From the NCBI GenBank assembly GCA_002085265.1, contig NATI01000031.1, positions 1-8,591 of the forward strand: DNA of 8,591 bases, written 5' to 3'. This DNA is from Candidatus Omnitrophica bacterium 4484_49. GTDB lineage: Bacteria > Omnitrophota > Gorgyraeia > Kaelpiales > Kaelpiaceae. The notes beneath the pieces were generated by a model. The model made no database searches, had not been told where the DNA came from, and saw only the letters and a list, made by a program, of their open reading frames with translations. Both the position numbers and the translations under genes were made by a program. How positions within the stretch are numbered: the first letter of the stretch is position 1; each line of letters opens with the position of its first letter. This document shows positions 1 through 6,344 of the stretch, piece by piece.

Positions 1-228
1 AAGGAAAAACTTGATTATGTAATTTATAATCTCGCTGAAGTTTTAAGAATTGTTCTGATAGCACTTGCTCCCTTTCTTCCTGATTCCACATCAAAAGCCT
101 GGGGCTATCTGGGTTTCAAAGACGATATTCATACGCAGAATTACTCTCATATTTCCCGGTGGGGAGTTATTCCCCCTGGACAGATAACAGAGAAAGGCGA
201 GCCTTTATTCCCCCGGATTCAAGAATAA
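1..228 (+). CDS. metG: Methionyl-tRNA synthetase, C-terminal fragment (5' end outside window)
   Basis: Frame 1 is open from the first base to the TAA at 226-228 and encodes the last 75 residues of a protein. The visible part matches the end of the anticodon-binding alpha-helical domain of class I methionyl-tRNA synthetase: a helix with LAPFLPDSTSKAW and LGF, then a tryptophan-glycine stretch (RWGVIPPGQ) and the characteristic ending PLFPRIQE. The enzyme charges tRNA-Met with methionine in the cytoplasm. The protein stops directly after this ending, so it lacks the C-terminal Trbp111-like tRNA-binding domain that some MetG proteins carry; if present, that domain would be a separate gene. The stop shares one base with the ATG of the next gene (TAATG), so translation of the two is probably coupled. 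metG followed by tatD is a common bacterial order, which supports the call. The catalytic domain is not visible. Confidence 0.9.
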   Translation, partial: KEKLDYVIYNLAEVLRIVLIALAPFLPDSTSKAWGYLGFKDDIHTQNYSHISRWGVIPPGQITEKGEPLFPRIQE

Positions 229-1616
229 TGGAACTCTATTACCTTGATACTCACTGTCACCTCTGGCATCTGGAATTTTTACCCGACATCAGTCAGGTTT
301 TAGATGACTGTTTTAAACAGCAGGTGAATTACTTGATTAATGTAGGTGTGGATAATGAAACTTCTGTGCAGGCTCTTTCTCAGGCAAGAAAACACCGGAA
401 TATGTTCTCTACTATCGGGTATCACCCTCATTATGCTTTAGGGTTTAAAGATTCCGATTTGGTACTTTTTGATAAATTAGTAAAGCATAATAAGGTTGTT
501 GCGCTGGGAGAAATAGGGCTGGATTTTTACCGTAAGATTTCCAATCGTAAGTCACAGATATTACTATTTGATAAAATGCTTACATTCTGGAAGGAACACA
601 GAGAGTTGGCGATAATAATTCATAACCGGAATGCGGATACGGAAATACTGGACCTTCTGGATAGCATTTCAGATTTAAACCCCAAAGTTGTTATGCATTG
701 TTATTCATCCCGGGATGAAAATTTCTGGAAGGAGTGTCTCAGGAGAGGATATTTTATTTCCTTTGCTACCAATTTGACTTATTCTGAAGAATTACAGGAG
801 ATTGCCCGCAGGACTCCTCTGGAGAGGATTCTTCTGGAGACCGATGCTCCTTATCTTCCCCCCGCAGGAAAAAGAGGAGAGAGAAATCTCCCTTATTATG
901 TGAAAGAATCCTACCAACTACTTGCCGGGCTTAAGTTGTTGCCTCAGGAGGATATAGTGAGGTCAATTGCCTTTAATGCCCGCATGGTTTTCAATGTGGG
1001 AGATATTTCGCTTGCGCCTGTAGTGGCTTACAGATATAAAAACAACCTCTATATAAACCTCACTAACGAGTGCACAAACAAATGTAAATTCTGTACGGCG
1101 ATGTTCAGCGACCATTTTGCTGGTTATAATATGAGATTACGCACAGAGCCTTCTCTTTCGGATATTATGAGAGCGGTTGCTCAATACCCTGAGGAAAAAG
1201 AGGTGACGTTTTGTGGCTATGGAGAGCCATTTACAAGATTGCAGTTAGTTATAGATACAGCCCGGGCGTTGAAAAATAAAGGGTATGAAATCAGAGTGGT
1301 TACAAATGGTCAGGCTAATTTGATAGCCAGGAGAAATATACTTCCCGAACTTAAAGGTATAATTGATAAAATTTCGGTCAGTTTTCATGTCGAGGACAGA
1401 GAAAAATATAATAGATTGTGTCAACCGGAATTTGGCGATAATACATTTGACAAGATAAAAGAATTTGTTCTGGAGGCGAAGAAATACATACCCTGGGTCG
1501 AAATTACATTTTTGAGCCTGCCGGGTATCGATGTGGGGAAATGCAGAAAACTGGCTCAGGAACTGGGAGTGAATTACCGGTTGCGAGAGTATAATTACTG
1601 GGCAGGGAATGGGTAG
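228..1616 (+). CDS. TatD family metal-dependent hydrolase fused to a radical SAM domain
   Basis: This 462-residue protein has two domains. Residues 1 to about 258 are a TatD-type amidohydrolase-fold nuclease/hydrolase with all expected metal ligands: H9 and H11 (DTHCHL), E94 (GEIGLDF), H132 (IIHNR), H157 (MHCYSS) and D206 (LLETDAPYLPP). Residues about 266-462 form a compact radical SAM domain with the CxxxCxxC cluster motif at C282, C286 and C289 (NECTNKCKFC) and a GYGEP element at 330-334 for S-adenosylmethionine binding. There is no SPASM-like cysteine-rich tail. TatD proteins are often described as 3'-5' DNases; a radical SAM family linked or fused to TatD is known to me, but its substrate is not. 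I chose the ATG at 228 because it overlaps the metG stop and puts the HxH motif at residue 9. An in-frame ATG at 159 lies inside metG and would add 23 unrelated residues. The 3' end overlaps the next gene by 8 bases. Domain calls are firm; function is open. Confidence 0.9.
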   Translation: MELYYLDTHCHLWHLEFLPDISQVLDDCFKQQVNYLINVGVDNETSVQALSQARKHRNMFSTIGYHPHYALGFKDSDLVLFDKLVKHNKVVALGEIGLDFYRKISNRKSQILLFDKMLTFWKEHRELAIIIHNRNADTEILDLLDSISDLNPKVVMHCYSSRDENFWKECLRRGYFISFATNLTYSEELQEIARRTPLERILLETDAPYLPPAGKRGERNLPYYVKESYQLLAGLKLLPQEDIVRSIAFNARMVFNVGDISLAPVVAYRYKNNLYINLTNECTNKCKFCTAMFSDHFAGYNMRLRTEPSLSDIMRAVAQYPEEKEVTFCGYGEPFTRLQLVIDTARALKNKGYEIRVVTNGQANLIARRNILPELKGIIDKISVSFHVEDREKYNRLCQPEFGDNTFDKIKEFVLEAKKYIPWVEITFLSLPGIDVGKCRKLAQELGVNYRLREYNYWAGNG

Positions 1617-2646
1617 GCTATATAAATTTATTGATGAATTTGGGTTTTATATCTTTATTTTATTCTCGACTTTTGTAATTTCCATTTTGGGCTCTTTTAT
1701 TCCTTTTAAAGTTGACCTGAAACCTTATTATACCCGATTGGTAATGTTGGAGCAGATATTAGAAGATAAAGTTGCTCACTTCCCCTCTCCGGATTTAATC
1801 TCCAGACCTGTGTGGTATCTGTTTGCCTTTATATTTGTAATTATTTTCTTTTCTGCTGTAGTTATTTTTCTCTATCTGATATTTAATTTTCTTTCCAGAA
1901 AAAGGGTAATGGCGACCAGTAATTTTCGCCCCTGCCCTTTATGGAATATGAAAGATTTTTTTAAAATTTTTATCTGGATTCTATTCTGGATAGAAGTAAT
2001 TTCTGTATTTCAGGATTTTATGGGCATGGTGTTTGTTTATAATTTCAGAACTTATCTTATAAATTCTCTCTGCGGTAGTCTGATGGTAGATTTATTAACG
2101 ATATTTTTGTTAATTTACTGGCTACGGAGACATTACCACCAGAAAATTACAGCAGTGGGAATTTCTCTATCGCATACTATTCAGGATTTTAAAAGAGCGG
2201 TTTTCTATTATCTGGGATTTCTACCAGTTCTATTCTTATTAATATACGCTGGAATTTTTATTGCTCACCGGATTCAGAAGCCGAGCCCTCCGCAGCCGCT
2301 CTTTTACTTTCTGTTATTTGAGAACGATAAGTTAATTTTGACTCTGGTCATTATATTTGTTGTTATCCTCGGACCTATCGCTGAGGAATTGTTTTTCAGA
2401 GGACTTTTTTATAACGCTCTCAAGAAATCAATTGGCGTTTTTCAGGCGATGCTTGTCTCTTCTATTTTATTTGCTGTTCTTCACATGAATATTTTCGGAT
2501 TCCTTCCTATATTTGGGCTGGCTTTACTTTTTGTATTTATGTACGAGAGGACCGCTTCCTTAAAAGTTCCTATATTTCTCCATATGCTTCACAACGGCTT
2601 TCTGGTGGCGATGATTGTATTCGTGAGAATTTTCATCCAGTCATGA
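1609..2646 (+). CDS. CPBP family intramembrane glutamic endopeptidase (CAAX protease-like)
   Basis: A 345-residue, strongly hydrophobic polytopic membrane protein. Membrane segments are apparent near residues 11-32, 69-95, 118-140, 156-171, 200-219, 241-256, 278-292, 296-311 and 329-343. The C-terminal half holds the Rce1/CPBP signature: E259-E260 with R264 (GPIAEELFFRG), H292 in the FAVLH helix, and H325 with N329 (HMLHN). These are the catalytic glutamate and histidines of this family, whose eukaryotic member Rce1 cleaves prenylated CAAX proteins. Bacterial members are diverse, including bacteriocin immunity and proteolysis of membrane proteins, and no substrate is evident here. The N-terminal part, with a cytoplasmic-looking loop near 96-115, is not recognisable. 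The ATG lies inside the last codons of the TatD-rSAM gene and has no well-spaced ribosome site (GGGCAGGG abuts it), so expression probably relies on coupling. The stop overlaps the next start as ATGA. Confidence 0.85.
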   Translation: MGRLYKFIDEFGFYIFILFSTFVISILGSFIPFKVDLKPYYTRLVMLEQILEDKVAHFPSPDLISRPVWYLFAFIFVIIFFSAVVIFLYLIFNFLSRKRVMATSNFRPCPLWNMKDFFKIFIWILFWIEVISVFQDFMGMVFVYNFRTYLINSLCGSLMVDLLTIFLLIYWLRRHYHQKITAVGISLSHTIQDFKRAVFYYLGFLPVLFLLIYAGIFIAHRIQKPSPPQPLFYFLLFENDKLILTLVIIFVVILGPIAEELFFRGLFYNALKKSIGVFQAMLVSSILFAVLHMNIFGFLPIFGLALLFVFMYERTASLKVPIFLHMLHNGFLVAMIVFVRIFIQS

Positions 2647-3740
2647 GTAAGGTCGCCGTTTTACGAGCAGAGGAATATAATCTGGATTTATTGAAGGGGA
2701 AAATTTCGGAGATTTTTCAACTTCTGGGAGGGGTGGAGAAATTCATTCCTCCCAATGCCCGCGTCCTGATAAAACCCAATCTGCTTTCTGCCCGTAAGCC
2801 AGAAGATGCAGTTGTTACTCATCCAGCATTTGTGCAGGCAGTAATTGAAGTTATAAAGCCCAGGACAGAGAACATTGCTATCGGAGATTCTCCTGGTGGA
2901 TATGCTGATTATAATAAGGTGCTGGAGGAATCAGGGATTCTGGAGGTGGCAAGAAATACAGGGACAGAGATAATCCGGTTTAGCAGGACAAAGGTTGTAT
3001 CTGGCATTCCCGTTGCAGAAGAGGTTTTATCCAGCGACGTCGTTATCTCTTTGCCCAAGTTTAAAACTCATTGTTTGACCGTACTTACTGCAGGAGTAAA
3101 AAATTGTTATGGATGCATTCCAGGATTGCATAAGTCCCGACTTCACAAAGAATATCCTAAGGCGGAGGAGTTGGCAGAAATAATTGTGGATGCATACAGG
3201 ATAGTTAAACCTGCTGTTACAATTGTGGATGGGATTCAGGCTATGGAAGGAGAGGGGCCATCTTCAGGAGATGTAAGAGAAGTGGGTGTAATTGTAGGAG
3301 GAGAAGACGCTCTTGCTGTGGATGCTGTTTTATCTTATATTATGGGAGTTGACCCTTTAACTGTACCTACTAATAAAGCGGGGCAGAATAAGAATCTGGG
3401 TGAGGTTAGATTGTCCCAGATTCAAGTTGTGGGAGAGAGTCTGGAAAGTGTGAAAAGAGAGGATTTTAAGTTGCCGAATACATCTTTGCTGGAAAGAATT
3501 CCCAGGCCGATGATAAAAATTTTAGGGAAATTTGTTAAGTTTTATCCTCAGGTTAAGAAGGAGGAGTGTAAGGGATGTGGCTTGTGTGTAAAAAGTTGTC
3601 CTGTGGGGGCAATAACGCTTGATTCCGTGGCTAAGATAGACCATAAAAAATGCATTCTCTGCCTCTGTTGCCATGAAATCTGTCCCTATCGGGCAATTGA
3701 AATTAAAAGAAGTTATGTGGCTAAAAAATTGGGGATATGA
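2643..3740 (+). CDS. DUF362 domain protein with C-terminal 2x[4Fe-4S] ferredoxin domain
   Basis: A 365-residue soluble protein. Residues about 1-275 are a DUF362 domain, with typical segments VLIKPNLLSA (41-50), VTHPAFVQAVI (58-68), GDSPGG (81-86), SLPKFKTHCLTVLTAGVKNCYGCIPG (136-161) and a VDGIQAMEGEGPSSG block (195-209). Residues about 303-355 are a bacterial dicluster ferredoxin: C309, C312, C315, C319 and C337, C340, C343, C347, each followed by proline, the pattern for two [4Fe-4S] clusters. DUF362 has no settled biochemical role; the ferredoxin part implies electron transfer or iron-sulfur-dependent chemistry. The ATG overlaps the preceding stop by four bases (ATGA), and the TGA is one base before mtnA. 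Its position just after a radical SAM fusion and a membrane protease may reflect one anaerobic pathway, but that is inference. A radical SAM enzyme needs an electron donor, and this ferredoxin domain is a candidate. Confidence 0.9.
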   Translation: MSKVAVLRAEEYNLDLLKGKISEIFQLLGGVEKFIPPNARVLIKPNLLSARKPEDAVVTHPAFVQAVIEVIKPRTENIAIGDSPGGYADYNKVLEESGILEVARNTGTEIIRFSRTKVVSGIPVAEEVLSSDVVISLPKFKTHCLTVLTAGVKNCYGCIPGLHKSRLHKEYPKAEELAEIIVDAYRIVKPAVTIVDGIQAMEGEGPSSGDVREVGVIVGGEDALAVDAVLSYIMGVDPLTVPTNKAGQNKNLGEVRLSQIQVVGESLESVKREDFKLPNTSLLERIPRPMIKILGKFVKFYPQVKKEECKGCGLCVKSCPVGAITLDSVAKIDHKKCILCLCCHEICPYRAIEIKRSYVAKKLGI

Positions 3741-3741
3741 A

Positions 3742-4779
3742 ATGTCGGCAATAATAAAACATATTGAATGGGATGGGAGAATTTTAAAGGTTCTGGATCA
3801 GAAAAGGCTGCCTAAGGAAGAACAATGGCTGGAGTGTGAAACAGTTGAGGATGTTTACAGAGTGATTAAAGATATGAATATAAGAGGAGCGCCATTAATA
3901 GGGATAGTGGCTGCATTTGGAGTGGTTATAAATGTTAAGAATAATAAATCTCATGGTATTGAGAAGGCAATAAATGAGGCTATTGCACTTTTATCTCAGG
4001 CAAGGCCAACCGCTGTCAATTTATTCTGGGCACTGGAGAGAATGAAGGCAACCTATGTCAGTAATAAAAGGAACAAAGATATAGTAGAAATTTTGGAGCA
4101 GGAGGCTTATAAAATCTGGGAGGAGGATGTTCAAATTTCAGAAAAGATGGCTGAGTATGGAGCCCGGTTTGTTGAATCCGGAGATAGAATTTTAACTCAC
4201 TGCAATGCTGGAGCACTGGCAACAGGAGGATATGGAACGGCACTGGGAGTCATATATAAGGCAAATCAGCAGGGCAAGGATATACTGGTGTATGTAGATG
4301 AGACCCGGCCTGTGCTTCAGGGAGCAAGGCTTACCTGCTGGGAGTTAAATAAGGCGGGAATTAAGTATAAACTCATTTCTGATAATATGGCAGGATTTCT
4401 TATGAGCCAGAGAAAAATTAACAAAATTTTTGTGGGGGCAGATAGAATTGTAAAGAATGGAGGATTTGCTAATAAAATTGGAACTTACTCTTTAGCCTGC
4501 CTGGCTAAAAAACATAATATACCATTTTATGTGGTTGCTCCTTCGTCCAGTTTTGACCTTAATTTAGAAAATGAAACTCAGATACCAATTGAATATCGCA
4601 GCAGAGAGGAAGTTATTTTCATAAATGAAAAACCTATTGCTCCTGTTGATTCTAATGTTGAGAATCCAGCATTTGATGTAACCCCTCCGGAACTGGTTAC
4701 TGCTATAATATGTGAGGAAGGTGTAATTGACCCCCCATTTACAGAGGGTATTTCTCGTATTTTTAATCTTGGGAAATAA
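3742..4779 (+). CDS. mtnA: Methylthioribose-1-phosphate isomerase
   Basis: A 345-residue protein, close to the usual MtnA length, of the eIF2B-alpha/beta/delta-like isomerase superfamily. It converts 5-methylthioribose 1-phosphate to 5-methylthioribulose 1-phosphate in recycling of the methylthioadenosine formed from S-adenosylmethionine. The catalytic pair is present: C154 (THCNAGALATGGYGTALG) and D234 (VGADRIVKNGG). Other family blocks are IRGAPLIG (48-55), RPTAVNLFWAL (88-98), DETRPVLQGARLT (186-198), SDNMAG (213-218), KIGTY (245-249) and FDVTPPELVTAII (311-323). I chose the ATG at 3742, one base after the DUF362 stop and preceded by GGGGA six bases upstream; starting earlier at 3673 would read 23 residues out of the DUF362 iron-sulfur region. 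No other methionine-salvage gene is nearby, so the fate of the product cannot be read here. The last codons and stop lie in a direct repeat whose second copy is at 5007. Confidence 0.93.
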   Translation: MSAIIKHIEWDGRILKVLDQKRLPKEEQWLECETVEDVYRVIKDMNIRGAPLIGIVAAFGVVINVKNNKSHGIEKAINEAIALLSQARPTAVNLFWALERMKATYVSNKRNKDIVEILEQEAYKIWEEDVQISEKMAEYGARFVESGDRILTHCNAGALATGGYGTALGVIYKANQQGKDILVYVDETRPVLQGARLTCWELNKAGIKYKLISDNMAGFLMSQRKINKIFVGADRIVKNGGFANKIGTYSLACLAKKHNIPFYVVAPSSSFDLNLENETQIPIEYRSREEVIFINEKPIAPVDSNVENPAFDVTPPELVTAIICEEGVIDPPFTEGISRIFNLGK

Positions 4780-4785
4780 ATTTTG
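4769..4785 (+). repeat. Direct repeat, left copy, flanking the palindromic element
   Basis: TTGGGAAATAAATTTTG covers the last mtnA codons, its TAA stop and five bases beyond. A copy with one A fewer lies at 5007-5022. The pair directly brackets the inverted-repeat element, as a target-site duplication would, although 16-17 bases is long for most insertion-sequence families. Confidence 0.65.
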
Positions 4786-4842
4786 TATTATTATCATACA
4801 TGGGTAACAAAATAAAGGAGCCAAAGGATGTTTTTCAGGGAC

Positions 4843-4871
4843 GTAAAATTTCCCCAGCGAGGAAATTTTAC
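4843..4871. repeat. Perfect 11-bp hairpin, 7-base loop
   Basis: GTAAAATTTCC (4843-4853) pairs perfectly with GGAAATTTTAC (4861-4871) around the loop CCAGCGA. It is one branch inside the inner inverted pair of the palindromic element. It is not followed by a T-run, so it does not look like an intrinsic terminator. Confidence 0.8.
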
Positions 4872-4876
4872 TCGGC

Positions 4877-4931
4877 TTTATTGCTCGCTCCCCCCGCCTT
4901 TGGCGGGGGGACCATGCCCGCTCGCAATAAA
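4877..4931. repeat. Nested hairpin with a GC-rich 10-bp tip
   Basis: An outer 8-bp stem, TTTATTGC (4877-4884) with GCAATAAA (4924-4931), encloses a perfect 10-bp stem, TCCCCCCGCC (4889-4898) with GGCGGGGGGA (4902-4911), and a TTT loop. GCTCGC occurs on both sides (4883-4888 and 4920-4925) in the same orientation. The GC-rich tip stands out sharply from the AT-rich surroundings, which favours foreign or repeat-element origin. No T-tract follows it. Confidence 0.8.
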
Positions 4932-5006
4932 AACGCCCTTCAAAACATCCTCTGGCTCTTTTGTTTCTAAAATGAGAAGTGTTACCTATGTTTTTAAATA
5001 ATAGAG

Positions 5007-5022
5007 TTGGGAAATAATTTTG
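5007..5022 (+). repeat. Direct repeat, right copy, flanking the palindromic element
   Basis: TTGGGAAATAATTTTG repeats the mtnA 3' end (4769-4785) with one A deleted. It starts three bases after the right terminal arm and lies 16 bases before the thiL start. Since the left copy is coding, the right copy is the likely duplicate. Confidence 0.65.
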
Positions 5023-5038
5023 GCCTGAAATGTAACAA

Positions 5039-5938
5039 ATGAAAGAGGAGAAAATTATCAGTTTATTAAAAAGAAAATTTAAATCCCCAAAAGGAATAGT
5101 GGGAATTGGGGATGACTGTGCTGTTTTGCCTTACAGTAAAAAAGAATATCTTCTATTCACAACTGATACCATATTGGAGGATGTTCATTTTAAAATTAGT
5201 CACATATCTCCTTACTATATTGGATATAAGGCACTGGCGGTAAATATATCTGATATTGCAGCCATGGGAGGGATTCCTTTATATGCGGTTATTAATCTGG
5301 GATTGCCAGAGTTTAATCTTAAACTGGTTGATGCTGTCTATCGGGGCGTTAAGAAAATTGCTTGCGATTTTGATGTCAGGATTGTGGGTGGGGATACTGT
5401 AAAATCCGGGAAGTTGTTTCTGGCAGTTTGTATGATAGGGAAAGTGGAGAAGAAATTTCTGGTGAAAAGAGAAGGTGCCAGAGCAGGAGATTTAATAGCA
5501 GTTACTGGACAGATAGGGAATGCCTATGTCAGTGGCAAACATTATAAATTCACTCCCAGATTAAAAGAGGCAAGATGGATTGTCAGAAATTTAAAGCCCA
5601 GTTCTATGATAGACATTTCTGATGGGCTGGTAATTGATTTGTTCAGAATCTGTCAGGCGAGTAAAAAGGGAGCAGTAATAATCAAGGATGAAATTCCTGT
5701 CAGTTCTGGAGTTAAAAATTTTTATTCTGCCATCACAGAAGGCGAGGATTTTGAGTTGTTATTTACCATTCCCAGTAAAAATAAGTTCCAGGATAAAATT
5801 CCAGAGACAAAAACTAAAATTACCATTATAGGAGAAATTACTTGCCGGCCTGGAATTTATTTAAAAACTGCACAGAAATTAAAAAAAATAAAACCTCAGG
5901 GCTATGACCACTTTGAAAGAAATAATTTCGGAATCTGA
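5039..5938 (+). CDS. thiL: Thiamine-monophosphate kinase
   Basis: A 299-residue protein of the ThiL/PurM-like ATP-binding superfamily, slightly shorter than the 325-residue E. coli enzyme. It phosphorylates thiamine monophosphate to the active cofactor thiamine diphosphate in the cytoplasm. Visible motifs are VGIGDDCAVL (21-30, acidic residues D25-D26 for Mg-ATP), TTDTILEDVHF (41-51), KALAVNISDIAAMGGIP (64-80), VGGDTVKS (116-123), MIDISDGLVIDL (190-201) and GEDFELLFTI (235-244), ending in the family's GYDHF (288-292). The ATG has no good Shine-Dalgarno match just upstream; it is chosen because it gives the full ThiL N-terminus and follows the palindromic element. The 3' end overlaps tsaE by 35 bases. 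The order thiL-tsaE-tsaB is also known from B. subtilis. I see no TPP riboswitch in the spacer before it. Confidence 0.93.
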   Translation: MKEEKIISLLKRKFKSPKGIVGIGDDCAVLPYSKKEYLLFTTDTILEDVHFKISHISPYYIGYKALAVNISDIAAMGGIPLYAVINLGLPEFNLKLVDAVYRGVKKIACDFDVRIVGGDTVKSGKLFLAVCMIGKVEKKFLVKREGARAGDLIAVTGQIGNAYVSGKHYKFTPRLKEARWIVRNLKPSSMIDISDGLVIDLFRICQASKKGAVIIKDEIPVSSGVKNFYSAITEGEDFELLFTIPSKNKFQDKIPETKTKITIIGEITCRPGIYLKTAQKLKKIKPQGYDHFERNNFGI

Positions 5939-6344
5939 GAATCAGACTTTGGAAATCGGAAGGCAGTTTGCTTCTGTTCTTAATCCTGGAGATGTGGTGG
6001 CACTGATTGGTGATTTGGGGACAGGCAAAACTATTTTTGTAAAAGGAATAGTTGCAGGGCTGGGATTTAAACCCGAAAATGTTTTCAGTGCCTCATTTGT
6101 TTTAGTTCAGGAATATAAAGCAGAAATACCGGTTTATCATATAGATCTTTATCGTCTGGATTATCAGGAGGTAGTGGAACTGGATTGGGACAGTTACCTT
6201 GATGATGAACATATAGTCTTAATAGAATGGGCAGAAAAAGTAAGGAAGTTTTTGGAGTTTGATTTTAAAATTCACATAGAGTTTAAAAACAAAAATAGAA
6301 AGATTACAATTTGGGGAGCAAGAGATGTATCTATTGGGCATTGA
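5904..6344 (+). CDS. tsaE: tRNA threonylcarbamoyladenosine (t6A) biosynthesis ATPase TsaE
   Basis: A 146-residue P-loop ATPase of usual TsaE length. TsaE works with TsaB and TsaD to place the threonylcarbamoyl group on A37 of ANN-decoding tRNAs. Visible are the Walker A motif GDLGTGKT (36-43), the HIDLYRL block (79-85) with conserved H79, D81 and R84, and the LIEWAEK block (106-112) with E108 and W109. The segment usually written SPTF in this family reads SASF here (62-65), a change at a well-conserved switch-like loop. The ATG at 5904 lies inside thiL, only two bases after AGGG, so coupling is likely; an in-frame TTG at 5913 is a possible alternative start. The 3' end overlaps tsaB by 20 bases. 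Identification is firm from the P-loop, length and neighbours. Confidence 0.92.
   Translation: MTTLKEIISESENQTLEIGRQFASVLNPGDVVALIGDLGTGKTIFVKGIVAGLGFKPENVFSASFVLVQEYKAEIPVYHIDLYRLDYQEVVELDWDSYLDDEHIVLIEWAEKVRKFLEFDFKIHIEFKNKNRKITIWGARDVSIGH
6313..6318 (+). promoter_or_regulatory. Ribosome binding site of tsaB
   Basis: GGGGAG lies six bases before the ATG at 6325, inside the 3' end of tsaE. It supports that ATG as the real tsaB start. Confidence 0.65.

Larger units (their letters stand above)
4786..5003. mobile_element. MITE-like or REP-like palindromic element of about 218 bp, no transposase
   Basis: This accounts for nearly all of the non-coding stretch 4780-5038. The outer inverted arms are 4786-4809 and 4980-5003, matching at about 19 of 24 positions, with the core ACATGGGTAACA against TGTTACCTATGT. 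A second inverted pair is 4818-4844 and 4933-4958 (GAGCCAAAGGATGTTTT against AAAACATCCTCTGGCTC), about 23 of 27. The right side carries some 13 extra bases between the two pairs (around 4967-4979). The centre holds two hairpins, annotated separately. A direct repeat of 16/17 bases flanks the whole. There is no convincing reading frame inside, so it would be non-autonomous if mobile. Alternatives are a structured RNA or a regulatory element between mtnA and thiL. The symmetry is read directly; mobility is inference. Confidence 0.6.

Noticed and set aside
159..227. Upstream in-frame ATG start for the TatD-rSAM protein
   Set aside because: It lies within the metG coding sequence and adds 23 residues with no TatD similarity; the ATG at 228 overlaps the metG stop and gives the normal TatD N-terminus.
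3673..3741. Upstream in-frame ATG start for mtnA
   Set aside because: It would read the ferredoxin cysteine region of the DUF362 gene in another frame; the ATG at 3742 gives the normal MtnA length and has an upstream GGGGA.
4058..4243. Open frame of 61 codons on the minus strand
   Set aside because: It is fully antisense to the conserved mtnA region, has no recognisable domain, and mtnA motifs explain the sequence.
4769..4797. Sigma-70-like promoter TTGGGA, 17 bases, TATCAT
   Set aside because: The match is modest in AT-rich DNA, and the TTGGGA is part of the direct repeat and mtnA coding sequence; there is no independent support.
4564..4824. Open frame of 86 codons on the minus strand across the mtnA end and the palindrome edge
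   Set aside because: It is mostly antisense to mtnA, shows no family resemblance and has no clear ribosome site.
4843..4970. Intrinsic terminator after mtnA
   Set aside because: Strong hairpins exist, but none is directly followed by a T-run; the only T-rich stretch (4959-4967) is broken and lies beyond the long inner stem. It fits a repeat element better.
4780..5038. TPP riboswitch upstream of thiL, or SAM-type riboswitch near mtnA
   Set aside because: The conserved TPP aptamer segments are absent, and the spacer is explained by inverted repeats. The CTGAGA at 5935-5940 lies at the thiL/tsaE overlap and is coincidental.
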